Assembly (NCBI RefSeq): GCF_003437535.1
Contig: NZ_QSQT01000025.1
Coordinates: 1-57,427, forward strand
Length of the DNA: 57,427 nt
Direction: 5' to 3'
DNA from: Phocaeicola plebeius
GTDB lineage: Bacteria > Bacteroidota > Bacteroidia > Bacteroidales > Bacteroidaceae
This document shows positions 1 through 9,030 of the stretch, piece after piece. The position numbers were made by a program, and so were the translations under genes. The notes under the pieces are model-generated. The model was not told the origin of the DNA and did not search any database. It was given only the letters and a program-made list of their open reading frames with translations. Within the stretch, counting starts at the first letter, position 1. Every line of letters begins with the position of its first letter.

Positions 1-476
1 AACCTAATCTATTGCTAAATAGATATTTATTACACCGCCTTATGGGCGCACTTTGGGGACCATATGATGGTTGGAAAACTGAAAATCCAAAACCAAGTAC
101 CCCTTGGGATACAGGTTTTAATTTAGCACATTCTATGACACCAAGTTTGGCTAATCCTTATTTATTTATTTACAAAGGTGAAAAACTTCCTCGTCAGAAT
201 TCTGTAAAGGATAAAGATGGAAATTCTCATCCTGGAGGATTAGTGTTTAAAATAGGAGTACAAAGTGCAGGATGTTATACATTTGGTTCAACAGCAGAAG
301 CTTTAAGAGGCTCATATGATGGTTGTCTTGATCTTACCGAGGCTGATTTAGGAAAACAGCAAACTGTTGTTCAAGGACAAGAAAATAATAGGTATGCGTT
401 CTTTAGTATTCCTACATCAGTAAATTATGTGGAACTTGATATTGAAAATTTGACGGTAATTTTTGATGCAAAATAA
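1..476 (+). CDS. C-terminal part of an unidentified PUL protein (5' end outside window)
   Basis: The reading frame is open from base 3 through the left edge to the TAA at 474-476, so this is the last ~157 residues of a larger protein; the first in-window start-like codon (TTG at 12) is internal. The visible part has no repeats or membrane segments. It is rich in Gly, Asn and aromatic residues and ends in alternating hydrophobic residues, which suggests a beta-sandwich. I do not recognise the family. It sits immediately ahead of a run of secreted carbohydrate enzymes, so a surface glycan-binding or SusD/SusE-like accessory lipoprotein is a reasonable inference, but it rests on context only. 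Base composition is AT-rich like the genes that follow. Confidence 0.6.
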   Translation, partial: PNLLLNRYLLHRLMGALWGPYDGWKTENPKPSTPWDTGFNLAHSMTPSLANPYLFIYKGEKLPRQNSVKDKDGNSHPGGLVFKIGVQSAGCYTFGSTAEALRGSYDGCLDLTEADLGKQQTVVQGQENNRYAFFSIPTSVNYVELDIENLTVIFDAK

Positions 477-491
477 TTAAATTAGCAATAT

Positions 492-550
492 ACAAAAGCC
501 GTATCAAACTTGTCTTTTGAGATTTAAGTTTAGATATGGCTTTTGTTTTA
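492..550 (+). terminator. Rho-independent terminator-like hairpin inside the PUL
   Basis: The arms at 492-511 and 526-546 pair over about 20 bp, with one G-U pair and one bulged base, around a 14-nt loop. A U-rich tract (TTTTGTTTTA) overlaps the distal arm. It lies 16 bases after the stop of the upstream gene and just before the start at 562. No TAnnTTTG promoter is visible between them, so downstream expression probably depends on read-through. Confidence 0.7.
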
Positions 551-561
551 AAAATAAAAGT

Positions 562-2073
562 ATGAATGTAAAGATAATAGTATGGTTAATATTGTTGGCC
601 ATGTGTAGCATGAGTCAAATTTATGCAAAAATAAAAAACGATACTACGGTGGTCGTTCAGCCTGATGTCAATCGTATCTTGCGCAATCCTTTATCAGGAT
701 GGGTTATTTATGCTTCAATGAGCAAGGATGCATCAGAATTTTGGAACGAATATGATCATATGTATGTACCTGATTTAAAAAAAGAAGTAAAACTTTCAGA
801 TTATGCCCATACATTATATATTCGTGCCAGTTGGACTGATTTTAATCCTAATGATGGTGAATATGGATGGATTACTAATTCTAATTTGAAAGCTTATATA
901 GATGGGGCTTATAAAAGAAATATGCGTTTAGCTTTCCGCATTGTAGTAGATAGTCGTGATAAAGCTTCTGAGTTTACGCCTCAGTTTGTGAGAAATGCAG
1001 GAGCTAAAGGATTTATTGGTAGAGGTAAATGGTCTCCATATCCGGATGATCCTATTTTCCAGAAATACTATACAAAGTTTGTAAAAGCTTTGGGAAAAGA
1101 ATTTAATGACCCTAAAAAAATGGAATTTATAGATGGTTTCGGATTAGGTAAATGGGGGGAATATCATACATTGTTATATTCTACAGGTGATGAAAATCCA
1201 AAGAAAGCAGTTTTCGATTGGGTAACTAATTTATATTCAAATACATTTGATAAAGTGCCAGTTATTATTAATTATCATCGTTGGATTGGTACTGGAAAAG
1301 ATTGGGTTGATGATGAACATTATGATATTGATAGTGAATCAATGTTGGAAGAAGCAATTGCAAAAGGTTACTCTTTACGTCATGACGCATTTGGAATGAC
1401 AACATATTATGGAAGTTGGGAGCGTAAATTTGCAGAAAAATATCGTTATGTCCGTCCTATAATAATGGAAGGAGGGTGGATTGTGAAAGCTCATCATAGC
1501 TTTTGGAAAGATCCTCGCGGTTATAAAAATCCTAGAGATGTGCGTCAAGGAGAATATGATGACAGTAAGGAAGCTCATGTTAATATGATGGATTTACGTT
1601 TTGGTGGAGAGACATCTTCCTGGATTAATGATGCGTTTGATTTAGTTCAGCAATTTTTAAAAGAAGGTGGGTATCGTTTATATCCAAGTTCGGTTTCATT
1701 ACCACTAATAGTGAATTCTGATAGATATGTGAAAATTGAACATGTTTGGCAAAATGTTGGGTGGGGATACTGCCCTACAAACATTCCTCAATGGAATCAA
1801 AAATATAAAGTAGCTTTTGCTTTATTAGATTTGAAGGATAATGTAAAATATTCTTTTGTAGACAATAGTACTGATTTATCCAAGTGGATAAAAGAACTGC
1901 CTGTAAAATATGAATTTACTCCTGATTTGTCAAAAGTAAAGAAAGGTAATTATGTTTGGGCTGTAGGATTAATAGATAAGACAAATGATAATAAAATAGG
2001 TTTGGAACTCTCTGTTGATGAAGGGGTTCTTGTTAATGGATGGTTGAAATTGAACAATGTTGAATTTAAATAA
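562..2073 (+). CDS. Secreted DUF4874/DUF4832 protein, copy 1 (putative TIM-barrel glycosidase-like)
   Basis: I chose ATG 562 over the ATG at 517 because it gives a clean signal peptide (MNVK, hydrophobic core, cleavage near IYA|K) and because 517 lies inside the terminator hairpin. The mature protein of about 480 residues matches the DUF4874 plus DUF4832 arrangement known from Bacteroidetes. Conserved blocks include SWTDFNPNDGEYGW, VVDSRDK, GLGKWGEYH and RPIIMEGGW. A Glu in GKWGE and a Glu in IMEGG are spaced like the acid/base and nucleophile strands of clan GH-A barrels; the catalytic role is my inference. The next gene encodes a close homologue, so this is a tandem duplication. This copy lacks a convincing lipobox (the -1 residue before Cys is Met) and is probably periplasmic. 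The DNA is very AT-rich (17 of 60 G+C at 1081-1140). Confidence 0.85.
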   Translation: MNVKIIVWLILLAMCSMSQIYAKIKNDTTVVVQPDVNRILRNPLSGWVIYASMSKDASEFWNEYDHMYVPDLKKEVKLSDYAHTLYIRASWTDFNPNDGEYGWITNSNLKAYIDGAYKRNMRLAFRIVVDSRDKASEFTPQFVRNAGAKGFIGRGKWSPYPDDPIFQKYYTKFVKALGKEFNDPKKMEFIDGFGLGKWGEYHTLLYSTGDENPKKAVFDWVTNLYSNTFDKVPVIINYHRWIGTGKDWVDDEHYDIDSESMLEEAIAKGYSLRHDAFGMTTYYGSWERKFAEKYRYVRPIIMEGGWIVKAHHSFWKDPRGYKNPRDVRQGEYDDSKEAHVNMMDLRFGGETSSWINDAFDLVQQFLKEGGYRLYPSSVSLPLIVNSDRYVKIEHVWQNVGWGYCPTNIPQWNQKYKVAFALLDLKDNVKYSFVDNSTDLSKWIKELPVKYEFTPDLSKVKKGNYVWAVGLIDKTNDNKIGLELSVDEGVLVNGWLKLNNVEFK

Positions 2074-2080
2074 TAATATT

Positions 2081-3715
2081 ATGAAATCTGATGTACAATT
2101 TTTTAGAATAGTAGCTAGTTCGTTTGTAGGTGGCGTATTTTTGACTCTATGTTTGGTTGGATGTGGAAAAAGTGATGTGGTATCATCATCAGAAGATGAA
2201 CCAAATATAGATATAGAAGGCAATGAATTGGTTGAAATTGAACCTGATAGATCTTTAATATTACATAATCCTTTTACAGAGTGGGTCACTTATGCAAGTA
2301 TTGGAGATGGAGCTTCAACAACATACTGGAGTGATTATGATAATATGCACACATCAGAAGGTAGTGTTGTAAAGGTATCAGACTATTCAAATACTTTATA
2401 TTTACGTGGTGCCTGGGCTGATTTTAATCCTGAAGATGGGGTTTATGCTTGGGAGGATGAATGTACAACTCAAGCTTCAAAACGTTTAAAGGGGTTTATG
2501 GAAGAGGCTGAAAAAAGAGGTATGAAGTTGGCTTTTACGTTTGTTGTAGATAGTAGGGATAAACATGATAATTTTACGCCAGCGTTTGTTAAAGATGCGG
2601 GTGCAAAAGGATATGAAACTGTTACAGGGTCAGCTACAGTGTGGTCACCTTATCCAGATGATCCTATATTCCAAAAATATTATGAAAAATTTATCTATGC
2701 TTTAGGAGAAAGGTTTGATGATCCAGATAAAGTTCAATTTATCAGTGGTACTGGTTTAGGTAAATGGGGTGAATATCATACTGTATGGTATTATGGAACA
2801 AAAGTTGAAGGTAAAGAAGAATTGCCAATTCGTGAGTCTGTTTTTGATTGGGCTACATCTTTATATGCTGATGCATTTAAAAGAGTTCCATTATTAATTA
2901 ATTTTCATCGCTGGATTGGTACTGGTAGAGATTGGGTAAATGAAAGTACATACGATGAAGATACTGAACGTCTGATAGGAAAAGCTGTAGAAAAGGGATA
3001 TTCTTTAAGACATGATGCTTTTGGCATGCATCCTTATTACGGAAATTGGGAACGTGAATTTGCACAAAAATGGTTTTATAAACGCCCAATAATTATGGAA
3101 GGAGGATGGGTCGTTGGAACTCATAGGTATTGGACTGATTCTGAAGGAAAATACAGAGAAGGACATCCTGAAGATGTTCGTAATGGTGAGTTCAAAGATG
3201 CACAGGAAGCTCATGTTAATATGATGGATTTTCGTATAGGGAACGAGACAGAAACATGGTTTGGTAAGAGCTTTGATTTAGTAAAACGTTTCGTACAAGA
3301 AGGAGGCTATCGTTTATATCCAAGTAAAGTGTCTTTACCAACGACAATGGAAAATAATACTTCTGTTACTTTAGTACATTATTGGAAGAATATTGGATGG
3401 GGGTATTGTCCAACAAATATGCCACAGTGGAAGAATAAATATAAAGTAGCTTTTGCTTTATTAGATACAAAAACGGAGAATGTTAAATTTATGTTTGTTG
3501 ATGATAAACCAGAAGCGTGTGATTGGATTTTAGGTAACGAAAAGGAATATATATTTAATACAAAAATAGAAAATATACCTACTGGAAATTATACATGGGC
3601 AATTGGTATTATTGATATGGAGAAAGAAGATCCTACAATTGGTATTAAACTTTCTGTATCTAAGAATGTGACATCTAAAGGATGGTTAAAATTAAGGGAT
3701 GTTATAGTTAAATAG
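2081..3715 (+). CDS. DUF4874/DUF4832 lipoprotein, copy 2
   Basis: ATG 2081, seven bases after the previous stop, gives a type II signal peptide ending in the lipobox LVGC. A Ser/Asp/Glu-rich tract follows (SSSEDEP), similar to the surface-export signals of Bacteroides lipoproteins, so the protein is probably anchored on the outer membrane. The body aligns nearly end to end with the preceding product: NPFTEWVTYAS, RGAWADFNPEDG, VVDSRDK, GLGKWGEYH, HRWIGTGRDWV, RPIIMEGGW, EAHVNMMD, GGYRLYPS and GWGYCPTNMPQW. The same two Glu residues (GKWGE and IMEGG) are kept. Having one periplasmic and one surface-anchored paralogue suggests that the same step is carried out at two cellular sites. The substrate is unknown. 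Confidence 0.87.
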   Translation: MKSDVQFFRIVASSFVGGVFLTLCLVGCGKSDVVSSSEDEPNIDIEGNELVEIEPDRSLILHNPFTEWVTYASIGDGASTTYWSDYDNMHTSEGSVVKVSDYSNTLYLRGAWADFNPEDGVYAWEDECTTQASKRLKGFMEEAEKRGMKLAFTFVVDSRDKHDNFTPAFVKDAGAKGYETVTGSATVWSPYPDDPIFQKYYEKFIYALGERFDDPDKVQFISGTGLGKWGEYHTVWYYGTKVEGKEELPIRESVFDWATSLYADAFKRVPLLINFHRWIGTGRDWVNESTYDEDTERLIGKAVEKGYSLRHDAFGMHPYYGNWEREFAQKWFYKRPIIMEGGWVVGTHRYWTDSEGKYREGHPEDVRNGEFKDAQEAHVNMMDFRIGNETETWFGKSFDLVKRFVQEGGYRLYPSKVSLPTTMENNTSVTLVHYWKNIGWGYCPTNMPQWKNKYKVAFALLDTKTENVKFMFVDDKPEACDWILGNEKEYIFNTKIENIPTGNYTWAIGIIDMEKEDPTIGIKLSVSKNVTSKGWLKLRDVIVK

Positions 3716-3716
3716 T

Positions 3717-5585
3717 ATGTTACGGTATATTCTTTGTTTTTGGGTTGGATTTTATTTTCAATTAGCTTATTCAAATCCAATTTTACTTGAAGCTGAAAGT
3801 TTCAGCGAAAAAGGAGGATGGAAAGTTGATCAGCAGTTTATGGATCAGATGGGGTCTCCATATTTGCTGGCACATGGAATGGGAGTGCCCGTTGAGGATG
3901 CTAAGACAAAATTAAATTTCCGGGAAAAGGGAACTTATCATGTATATGTACGTACGTATAACTGGACATCTCCGTGGTATAAAGGAAAGGGACCGGGATG
4001 CTTTAAGATACAGGTAGCCGGTAAAACATTGCCTACAGTGTTGGGATGTGAAGGCGAAAAATGGACATGGCAGTATGCCGGAAAAGTTAATGTAAAAAGT
4101 GGTGAAGCAACTGTGGTACTGAAAGACATGACAGGTTTTGACGGACGTATTGATGCCGTTTTCTTTACTACACAGAAAGATCTTGTTCCACCTATGGAAG
4201 GAAATGAATTGGCAGATTTTAGAAAAAAAATGCTTGGTTTGCCTGCGTTTCCTAAAGAAACTTCTTCGTATGATCTGGTAGTTGTAGGTGGAGGAATTGC
4301 CGGAATGTGTGCGGTTGTTACAGCTGCACGTATGGGGTGCAAAGTCGCTTTGGTTAATGATCGTCCGGTTTTAGGCGGGAACAACAGTGCTGAGGTTCGT
4401 GTACATCTTGGTGGGTATGCAGAGATTGGACCTAATGAAGGATTGGGCAGAATGTTACGTGAGTTTGGTCATTCTAAAAGAGGAAATGCACAGCCGGCAG
4501 AGTATTATGAAGATGATAAAAAGAAGAATTTTATAGAAGCTGAGAAGAACGTTACGTTATATGCCAACTATAGGGCTGTGTCTGTACAGATGAATGGTAC
4601 TGGGATTTCTTCTGTTGTAATCAAACATATAGAGACAGGGGAAGAAATTTGTTTAAAGGCCGCTTTGTTTTCAGACTGTACTGGAGACGGTACTATCGGT
4701 TATTTAGCTGGAGCTGATTTCCGCATGGGCAGGGAATCAAGAAGTGAATTCGGAGAATCATTGGCTCCTGAAAAGGCTGACAGTCTGACTATGGGTGCTT
4801 CAATACAGTGGTATTCAAAGGATAATGGTAAAAAAACGGTTTTCCCTAAATTCAAATACGGAATGGAGTTTAACGAGAATAATTGTGAGAAAGTAAAGAT
4901 GGGTGAGTGGACTTGGGAAACAGGTATGAATAAAAACCAGATAGATGAAGCTGAACTTATAAGGGATTATGGCTTGTTGGTAGTTTATTCAAACTGGAGT
5001 TTCTTGAAGAATGAATGGAAAGAAAAGGAAAAATATCGCAATTTGTCTCTTGATTGGGTAGCTTATATAGCCGGAAAACGTGAATCACGCCGTCTTATGG
5101 GTGATTATATCTTGAAACAGGATGATATAGACAAGGGAGTGTTCCATGAGGATGCTTCATTTACAACTACCTGGAGTATAGACTTGCATTTCCCTGACCC
5201 TAAGAACTCGGAACTTTTCCCGGAACAGGAGTTCAAGGCTGCTACGAAGCATCTGTTTATTCATCCTTATGCAGTACCTTATCGCTGTCTGTATTCGCGT
5301 AATGTGAACAATTTATTTATGGCCGGACGTAATATCAGTACTACTCATGTAGGTTTGGGAACAGTTCGTGTAATGCGTACAACAGGTATGATGGGTGAAG
5401 TTGTAGGTATGGCGGCTGCATTGTGTCGTCAATATGGCGTTTTACCACGCGAAATCTATCAGCATCACTTACAGGAGTTGAAGAAAATGATGAAGGAAGG
5501 GGCAGGAGTTAAATCGGAACTGCCAGATAATCAACGTTTCAATTTACCAAACAAATTATTGGAAAAGCCAAGTGCATTAGAATAA
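3717..5585 (+). CDS. Exported FAD-dependent oxidoreductase with N-terminal beta-sandwich module
   Basis: The ATG lies one base after the upstream TAG and opens with a signal peptide (cleavage near AYS|NP). Residues ~20-160 form a separate module (LLEAESF near its start, DAVFFTT at its end) that resembles carbohydrate-binding-type beta-sandwiches. From ~185 there is a Rossmann dinucleotide fold with VVVGGGIAG (Gly191-Gly196) and LGGNNSAEVRVH, and near the C-terminus MAGRNIST and GLGTVRVMRTTGMMGE, which is typical of the FAD_oxidored family (PF12831). Its substrate in this family is not settled to my knowledge. Export together with glycosidases suggests oxidation of a sugar or aglycone, which is inference. 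A folded FAD enzyme in the periplasm needs cofactor delivery; no twin-Arg motif is visible. Confidence 0.85.
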   Translation: MLRYILCFWVGFYFQLAYSNPILLEAESFSEKGGWKVDQQFMDQMGSPYLLAHGMGVPVEDAKTKLNFREKGTYHVYVRTYNWTSPWYKGKGPGCFKIQVAGKTLPTVLGCEGEKWTWQYAGKVNVKSGEATVVLKDMTGFDGRIDAVFFTTQKDLVPPMEGNELADFRKKMLGLPAFPKETSSYDLVVVGGGIAGMCAVVTAARMGCKVALVNDRPVLGGNNSAEVRVHLGGYAEIGPNEGLGRMLREFGHSKRGNAQPAEYYEDDKKKNFIEAEKNVTLYANYRAVSVQMNGTGISSVVIKHIETGEEICLKAALFSDCTGDGTIGYLAGADFRMGRESRSEFGESLAPEKADSLTMGASIQWYSKDNGKKTVFPKFKYGMEFNENNCEKVKMGEWTWETGMNKNQIDEAELIRDYGLLVVYSNWSFLKNEWKEKEKYRNLSLDWVAYIAGKRESRRLMGDYILKQDDIDKGVFHEDASFTTTWSIDLHFPDPKNSELFPEQEFKAATKHLFIHPYAVPYRCLYSRNVNNLFMAGRNISTTHVGLGTVRVMRTTGMMGEVVGMAAALCRQYGVLPREIYQHHLQELKKMMKEGAGVKSELPDNQRFNLPNKLLEKPSALE

Positions 5586-5647
5586 AATTCATAGGTATTA
5601 AATAAATATAGAATATCGTTATTTATAAATATTAATATTGTTATATA

Positions 5648-7729
5648 ATGAAACGAAAAAAATGCATAGTTTTTGTCGCTTTATTTTGCGGCTTTTTACA
5701 TAATAATGTACTTGTTTATGCTTCTTCTGAAAATTGTTATGGTTTGTTAAAAAATGATACTCTATATATAGGAAACCAATGTGTTGAAAGAACTTTCCTT
5801 TGGAACGGTGGAAACCTGAAAACACTCAGATTGGAGAATAAACTGTCCGGATGGTGTGAAAATACTTATTCCAATCAGCCTGATTTGATTATTACCCGTA
5901 ATACTGATGCGGCCAGCAATGGAAAACTTTCTACTGAATGGGTTAAGGAGACTATAATCAATCCGGCTTTTCTGAAAGTGACGGTTTCTTTCTCGTTAGG
6001 TGAGTTGGATGTGCAACGTGTGTACAGGGTTTATGATAATTGTCCGGTCATTGGGTGTGATACTTATCTGCGTGGAACTGTAAACAGCGTTTTCGGTGAA
6101 AAGCAAGGAAACGTTGCGGATAATAAGAATATTGAATCTACTAAAGATATGAAATCGTCTCAGGTGACCGCAATTCTTGATCGATTTGCATTCAAAGGAC
6201 AGCATTGGCATACAAAGACAGTTGAGTTTACTGATGTGACAGACTGGAATAATAATTTAGTATGGACAAGAGACTTTATTCCTTATAGGAAATTATCATA
6301 TCGTGGAAATATATTGTTTGCTGAAAACGGCGAGAGTAAATCGGGATTTTTTGTTTTGAAAGAAGCTCCTTGTTCGGGAGTTCAATTGGCATATAAAGGT
6401 GCTGATTTTATTGCGGAATTCGGCCATTTTATGGTAACAGGTATTGGAATAACAGAAAAAGATATTTCACCTGAAAAATGGACACGTACATACAGTTGTG
6501 TTTTAGGCGTTTATGACGGTACTGAATTGGATGCCTTGAAGGTGTTAAGGAAATATCAGAAGAATGTAAGGGTTTTGACGAAAGGACGTGATGAGATGGT
6601 GATGATGAATACATGGGGGGACAGAAGCCAGGACACCAAGGTGAACGAAGAGTTTTGTTTGTCAGAGATAGAAAAGGCTGCTCGTTTAGGCTTTACGCAT
6701 TTTCAAATAGATGACGGATGGCAGGTTGGGAAAAGTCCTAATTCAGCTTTGGCAAAAGGTTCTTTCAAGAATATATGGGACAACCCTGATTATTGGAAAC
6801 CGGACCCTAAAAAATATCCTCACGGATTAAAACCGATAGTTGAAAAGGGACGTAAGTTTGGAGTAGAAATTTGTTTGTGGTTTAATCCGAGTGTACAGAA
6901 TGATTTTGCCGAATGGGAAAAAGATGCACAGGCCATAACCGAATTATACCGGAAATACGGGATAAGAGTTTTTAAAATTGACGGTGTGAATATTCCCACA
7001 AAGAGAGCAGAGGAAAATCTCCGGTGTTTGTTTGAGAAAGTATGGGAGGATACCAATCATGCTGTTGTATTCAATTTGGATGTTACAGCCGGAAGAAGAG
7101 GAGGATATCATTTATTTAATGAATACGGAAATATTTTCCTGGAAAACCGTTACACGGATTGGGGCAATTATTATCCGTATTGGACTTTGAGAAATTTATG
7201 GATGCTATCCAAATATGTTCCAACCGAAAAACTACAGATAGAATTCCTGAATAAATGGAGAAATTCTGATAAGTATGGTGATGATATATTTGCACCTTCT
7301 CATTATTCTTTTGATTATCTGTTTGCAATTTCTATGGCAGGACAGCCTTTGGCTTGGATGGAAGCAGCAAATCTTCCTGAAGAAGCCTATGGATTGAGTA
7401 GTCTTGTAGAGGCATATAAGGATATCAGTTATGATTTTCATTCCGGAATAATCCTACCAGTTGGTGAAGAACCTTCCGGAACGTCATGGACAGGATTTCA
7501 ATCGTTGAAGGGAAATGGTGAGGGGTATTTTCTTTTATTTCGTGAGAATAATGAGGACAATATAGGTAAAATAGAAACATGGTTAAAAGAGGGCGAACAT
7601 ATTGAATGCACTCTTGTATTAGGGGATGGCAAAACACAAGATTCTCTTGTGAAACATAATGGCGTTTTAGAAATAGAACTGCCTAAAAAAAACTCTTTTG
7701 TAATGTATAAATATAAAATAAGGAAATAA
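5648..7729 (+). CDS. Secreted alpha-galactosidase-like glycoside hydrolase (clan GH-D, GH36-like)
   Basis: The 693-residue protein has a signal peptide (MKRKKC..., cleavage near VYA|SS), an N-terminal beta-sandwich, and a GH36/melibiase barrel. Family hallmarks are MMNTWGDRSQD, HFQIDDGWQ, ICLWFNPS and VFKIDGVN, in which Asp445 is the expected nucleophile. LENRYTDWGNYYPYW follows, in which Asp504 is the likely acid/base. Family members usually release alpha-galactose, but other alpha-sugars have been reported in clan GH-D, so the exact sugar is open. The gene lies 62 bases after the oxidoreductase, the longest gap in the enzyme run, and one base before the next ATG. The gap is AT-rich and shows no convincing promoter. 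Confidence 0.85.
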   Translation: MKRKKCIVFVALFCGFLHNNVLVYASSENCYGLLKNDTLYIGNQCVERTFLWNGGNLKTLRLENKLSGWCENTYSNQPDLIITRNTDAASNGKLSTEWVKETIINPAFLKVTVSFSLGELDVQRVYRVYDNCPVIGCDTYLRGTVNSVFGEKQGNVADNKNIESTKDMKSSQVTAILDRFAFKGQHWHTKTVEFTDVTDWNNNLVWTRDFIPYRKLSYRGNILFAENGESKSGFFVLKEAPCSGVQLAYKGADFIAEFGHFMVTGIGITEKDISPEKWTRTYSCVLGVYDGTELDALKVLRKYQKNVRVLTKGRDEMVMMNTWGDRSQDTKVNEEFCLSEIEKAARLGFTHFQIDDGWQVGKSPNSALAKGSFKNIWDNPDYWKPDPKKYPHGLKPIVEKGRKFGVEICLWFNPSVQNDFAEWEKDAQAITELYRKYGIRVFKIDGVNIPTKRAEENLRCLFEKVWEDTNHAVVFNLDVTAGRRGGYHLFNEYGNIFLENRYTDWGNYYPYWTLRNLWMLSKYVPTEKLQIEFLNKWRNSDKYGDDIFAPSHYSFDYLFAISMAGQPLAWMEAANLPEEAYGLSSLVEAYKDISYDFHSGIILPVGEEPSGTSWTGFQSLKGNGEGYFLLFRENNEDNIGKIETWLKEGEHIECTLVLGDGKTQDSLVKHNGVLEIELPKKNSFVMYKYKIRK

Positions 7730-7730
7730 T

Positions 7731-9029
7731 ATGATTAGTAAATTACGTGATGTATGGCTGTTTGTCTTATTGAGTCTGTTTATGACAGCTTTCGGACAGC
7801 CTGCGGAAAGAATGGTAAATATAAAGGTTGTTCCAAACCATGATTCTTGGGTATATAAAATAGGAGAAAAGGCTAAGGTTAAGATTATGGTGTTTGTGAA
7901 CGGCTCTCTTTTGGATAAAACAGAAATAAGTTATTCTATTTCACCAGACATGATGCCTCCAATAGCCGAGGGAAAGAAAATCTTAAAGTCCGGTGAAACA
8001 GAATTGGAATTAGGTACTATGAAAACTTCAGGCTTCTTGCGTTGTAAGGTACAGGCCGAAGTTGAAGGACGTAAGTATGAAGGCATGGCTACTGTTGGGT
8101 TTGAACCTGAAAAAATAACTCCAACTGTAAATTATCCTGAAGACTTTTGGGAGTTCTGGGAGAAGGCTAAGATGGAAGCATCAAAAGAACCAATGAATCC
8201 GAAAATGACATTAATGCCTGAAAGGTGTACATCTAAAGTTAATGTATATCATGTAAGTTTCGGTAATTATTCTTATGCTTCAAGAATTTATGGAATATTG
8301 TGTATCCCAAAGGCGCAAGGCAGATATCCGGCGGTATTGAAACTTCCTGGGGCTGGCGTAAGGGCATATCTTGGAGAAGTAGAAAGGGCTGAAAAAGGAG
8401 TTATAATTTTGGAGATTGGGATACATGGTATTCCGGTAAATATGGAAGGTCCGGTATATACAAATCTTTATATGGGTGCTCTGAGAAATTATCATTCTTT
8501 TAATCTTGACGACAGAGACAGATATTATTATAAACGTGTCTATATGGGGTGTGTGAGAGCTATTGATTTCTTGTATTCATTGCCTGAATTTGATGGAGAG
8601 AATTTGGGAACATTCGGGGGAAGTCAAGGAGGTGCTTTGTCTATAATTACAGCAGCCTTGGATAATCGGGTCAAAGGACTTGTGTCTTATTATCCGGCAT
8701 TGTGTGATATGGTCGGATATTTACATGGAAGAGCAGGGGGATGGCCTCATTTCCTGAAAGATGAAAAGAACCGTACTTCGGCACGAATATACACCGCAAG
8801 TTATTATGATGTGGTGAATTTTGCTCGTCAGATAAAAGTCCCAGGATTCTATACCTTTGGATATAATGATACAACTTGTCCTCCTACTTCAGTATATTCT
8901 GCGTACAACATTATAAAAGCTCCAAAAACATTGGTTTTAGCGCAAAATACGGGACATTATGCGTATCCTGAACAGACAAGTAAAGCATGGAAGTGGATGA
9001 TGGATTTGTTGAAAGTAAATAATAAATGA
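7731..9029 (+). CDS. Secreted acetylxylan-esterase-like alpha/beta hydrolase (AXE1/CE7-type)
   Basis: A signal peptide (cleavage near GQP or AFG) is followed by an Ig-like N-terminal domain (residues ~30-130) and an alpha/beta hydrolase of the AXE1 family. The nucleophile elbow is GTFGGSQGG, with Ser298 as nucleophile. The acid lies in GYNDTTCPP and the His in NTGHYAYPEQ. The family removes O-acetyl groups from sugars; a co-transcribed esterase implies that the target glycan is acetylated. The start is one base after the upstream TAA and the next gene starts one base after its stop, so translation is probably coupled. Length (432 aa) fits AXE1 plus one extra domain. Confidence 0.85.
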   Translation: MISKLRDVWLFVLLSLFMTAFGQPAERMVNIKVVPNHDSWVYKIGEKAKVKIMVFVNGSLLDKTEISYSISPDMMPPIAEGKKILKSGETELELGTMKTSGFLRCKVQAEVEGRKYEGMATVGFEPEKITPTVNYPEDFWEFWEKAKMEASKEPMNPKMTLMPERCTSKVNVYHVSFGNYSYASRIYGILCIPKAQGRYPAVLKLPGAGVRAYLGEVERAEKGVIILEIGIHGIPVNMEGPVYTNLYMGALRNYHSFNLDDRDRYYYKRVYMGCVRAIDFLYSLPEFDGENLGTFGGSQGGALSIITAALDNRVKGLVSYYPALCDMVGYLHGRAGGWPHFLKDEKNRTSARIYTASYYDVVNFARQIKVPGFYTFGYNDTTCPPTSVYSAYNIIKAPKTLVLAQNTGHYAYPEQTSKAWKWMMDLLKVNNK

Positions 9030-9030
9030 T

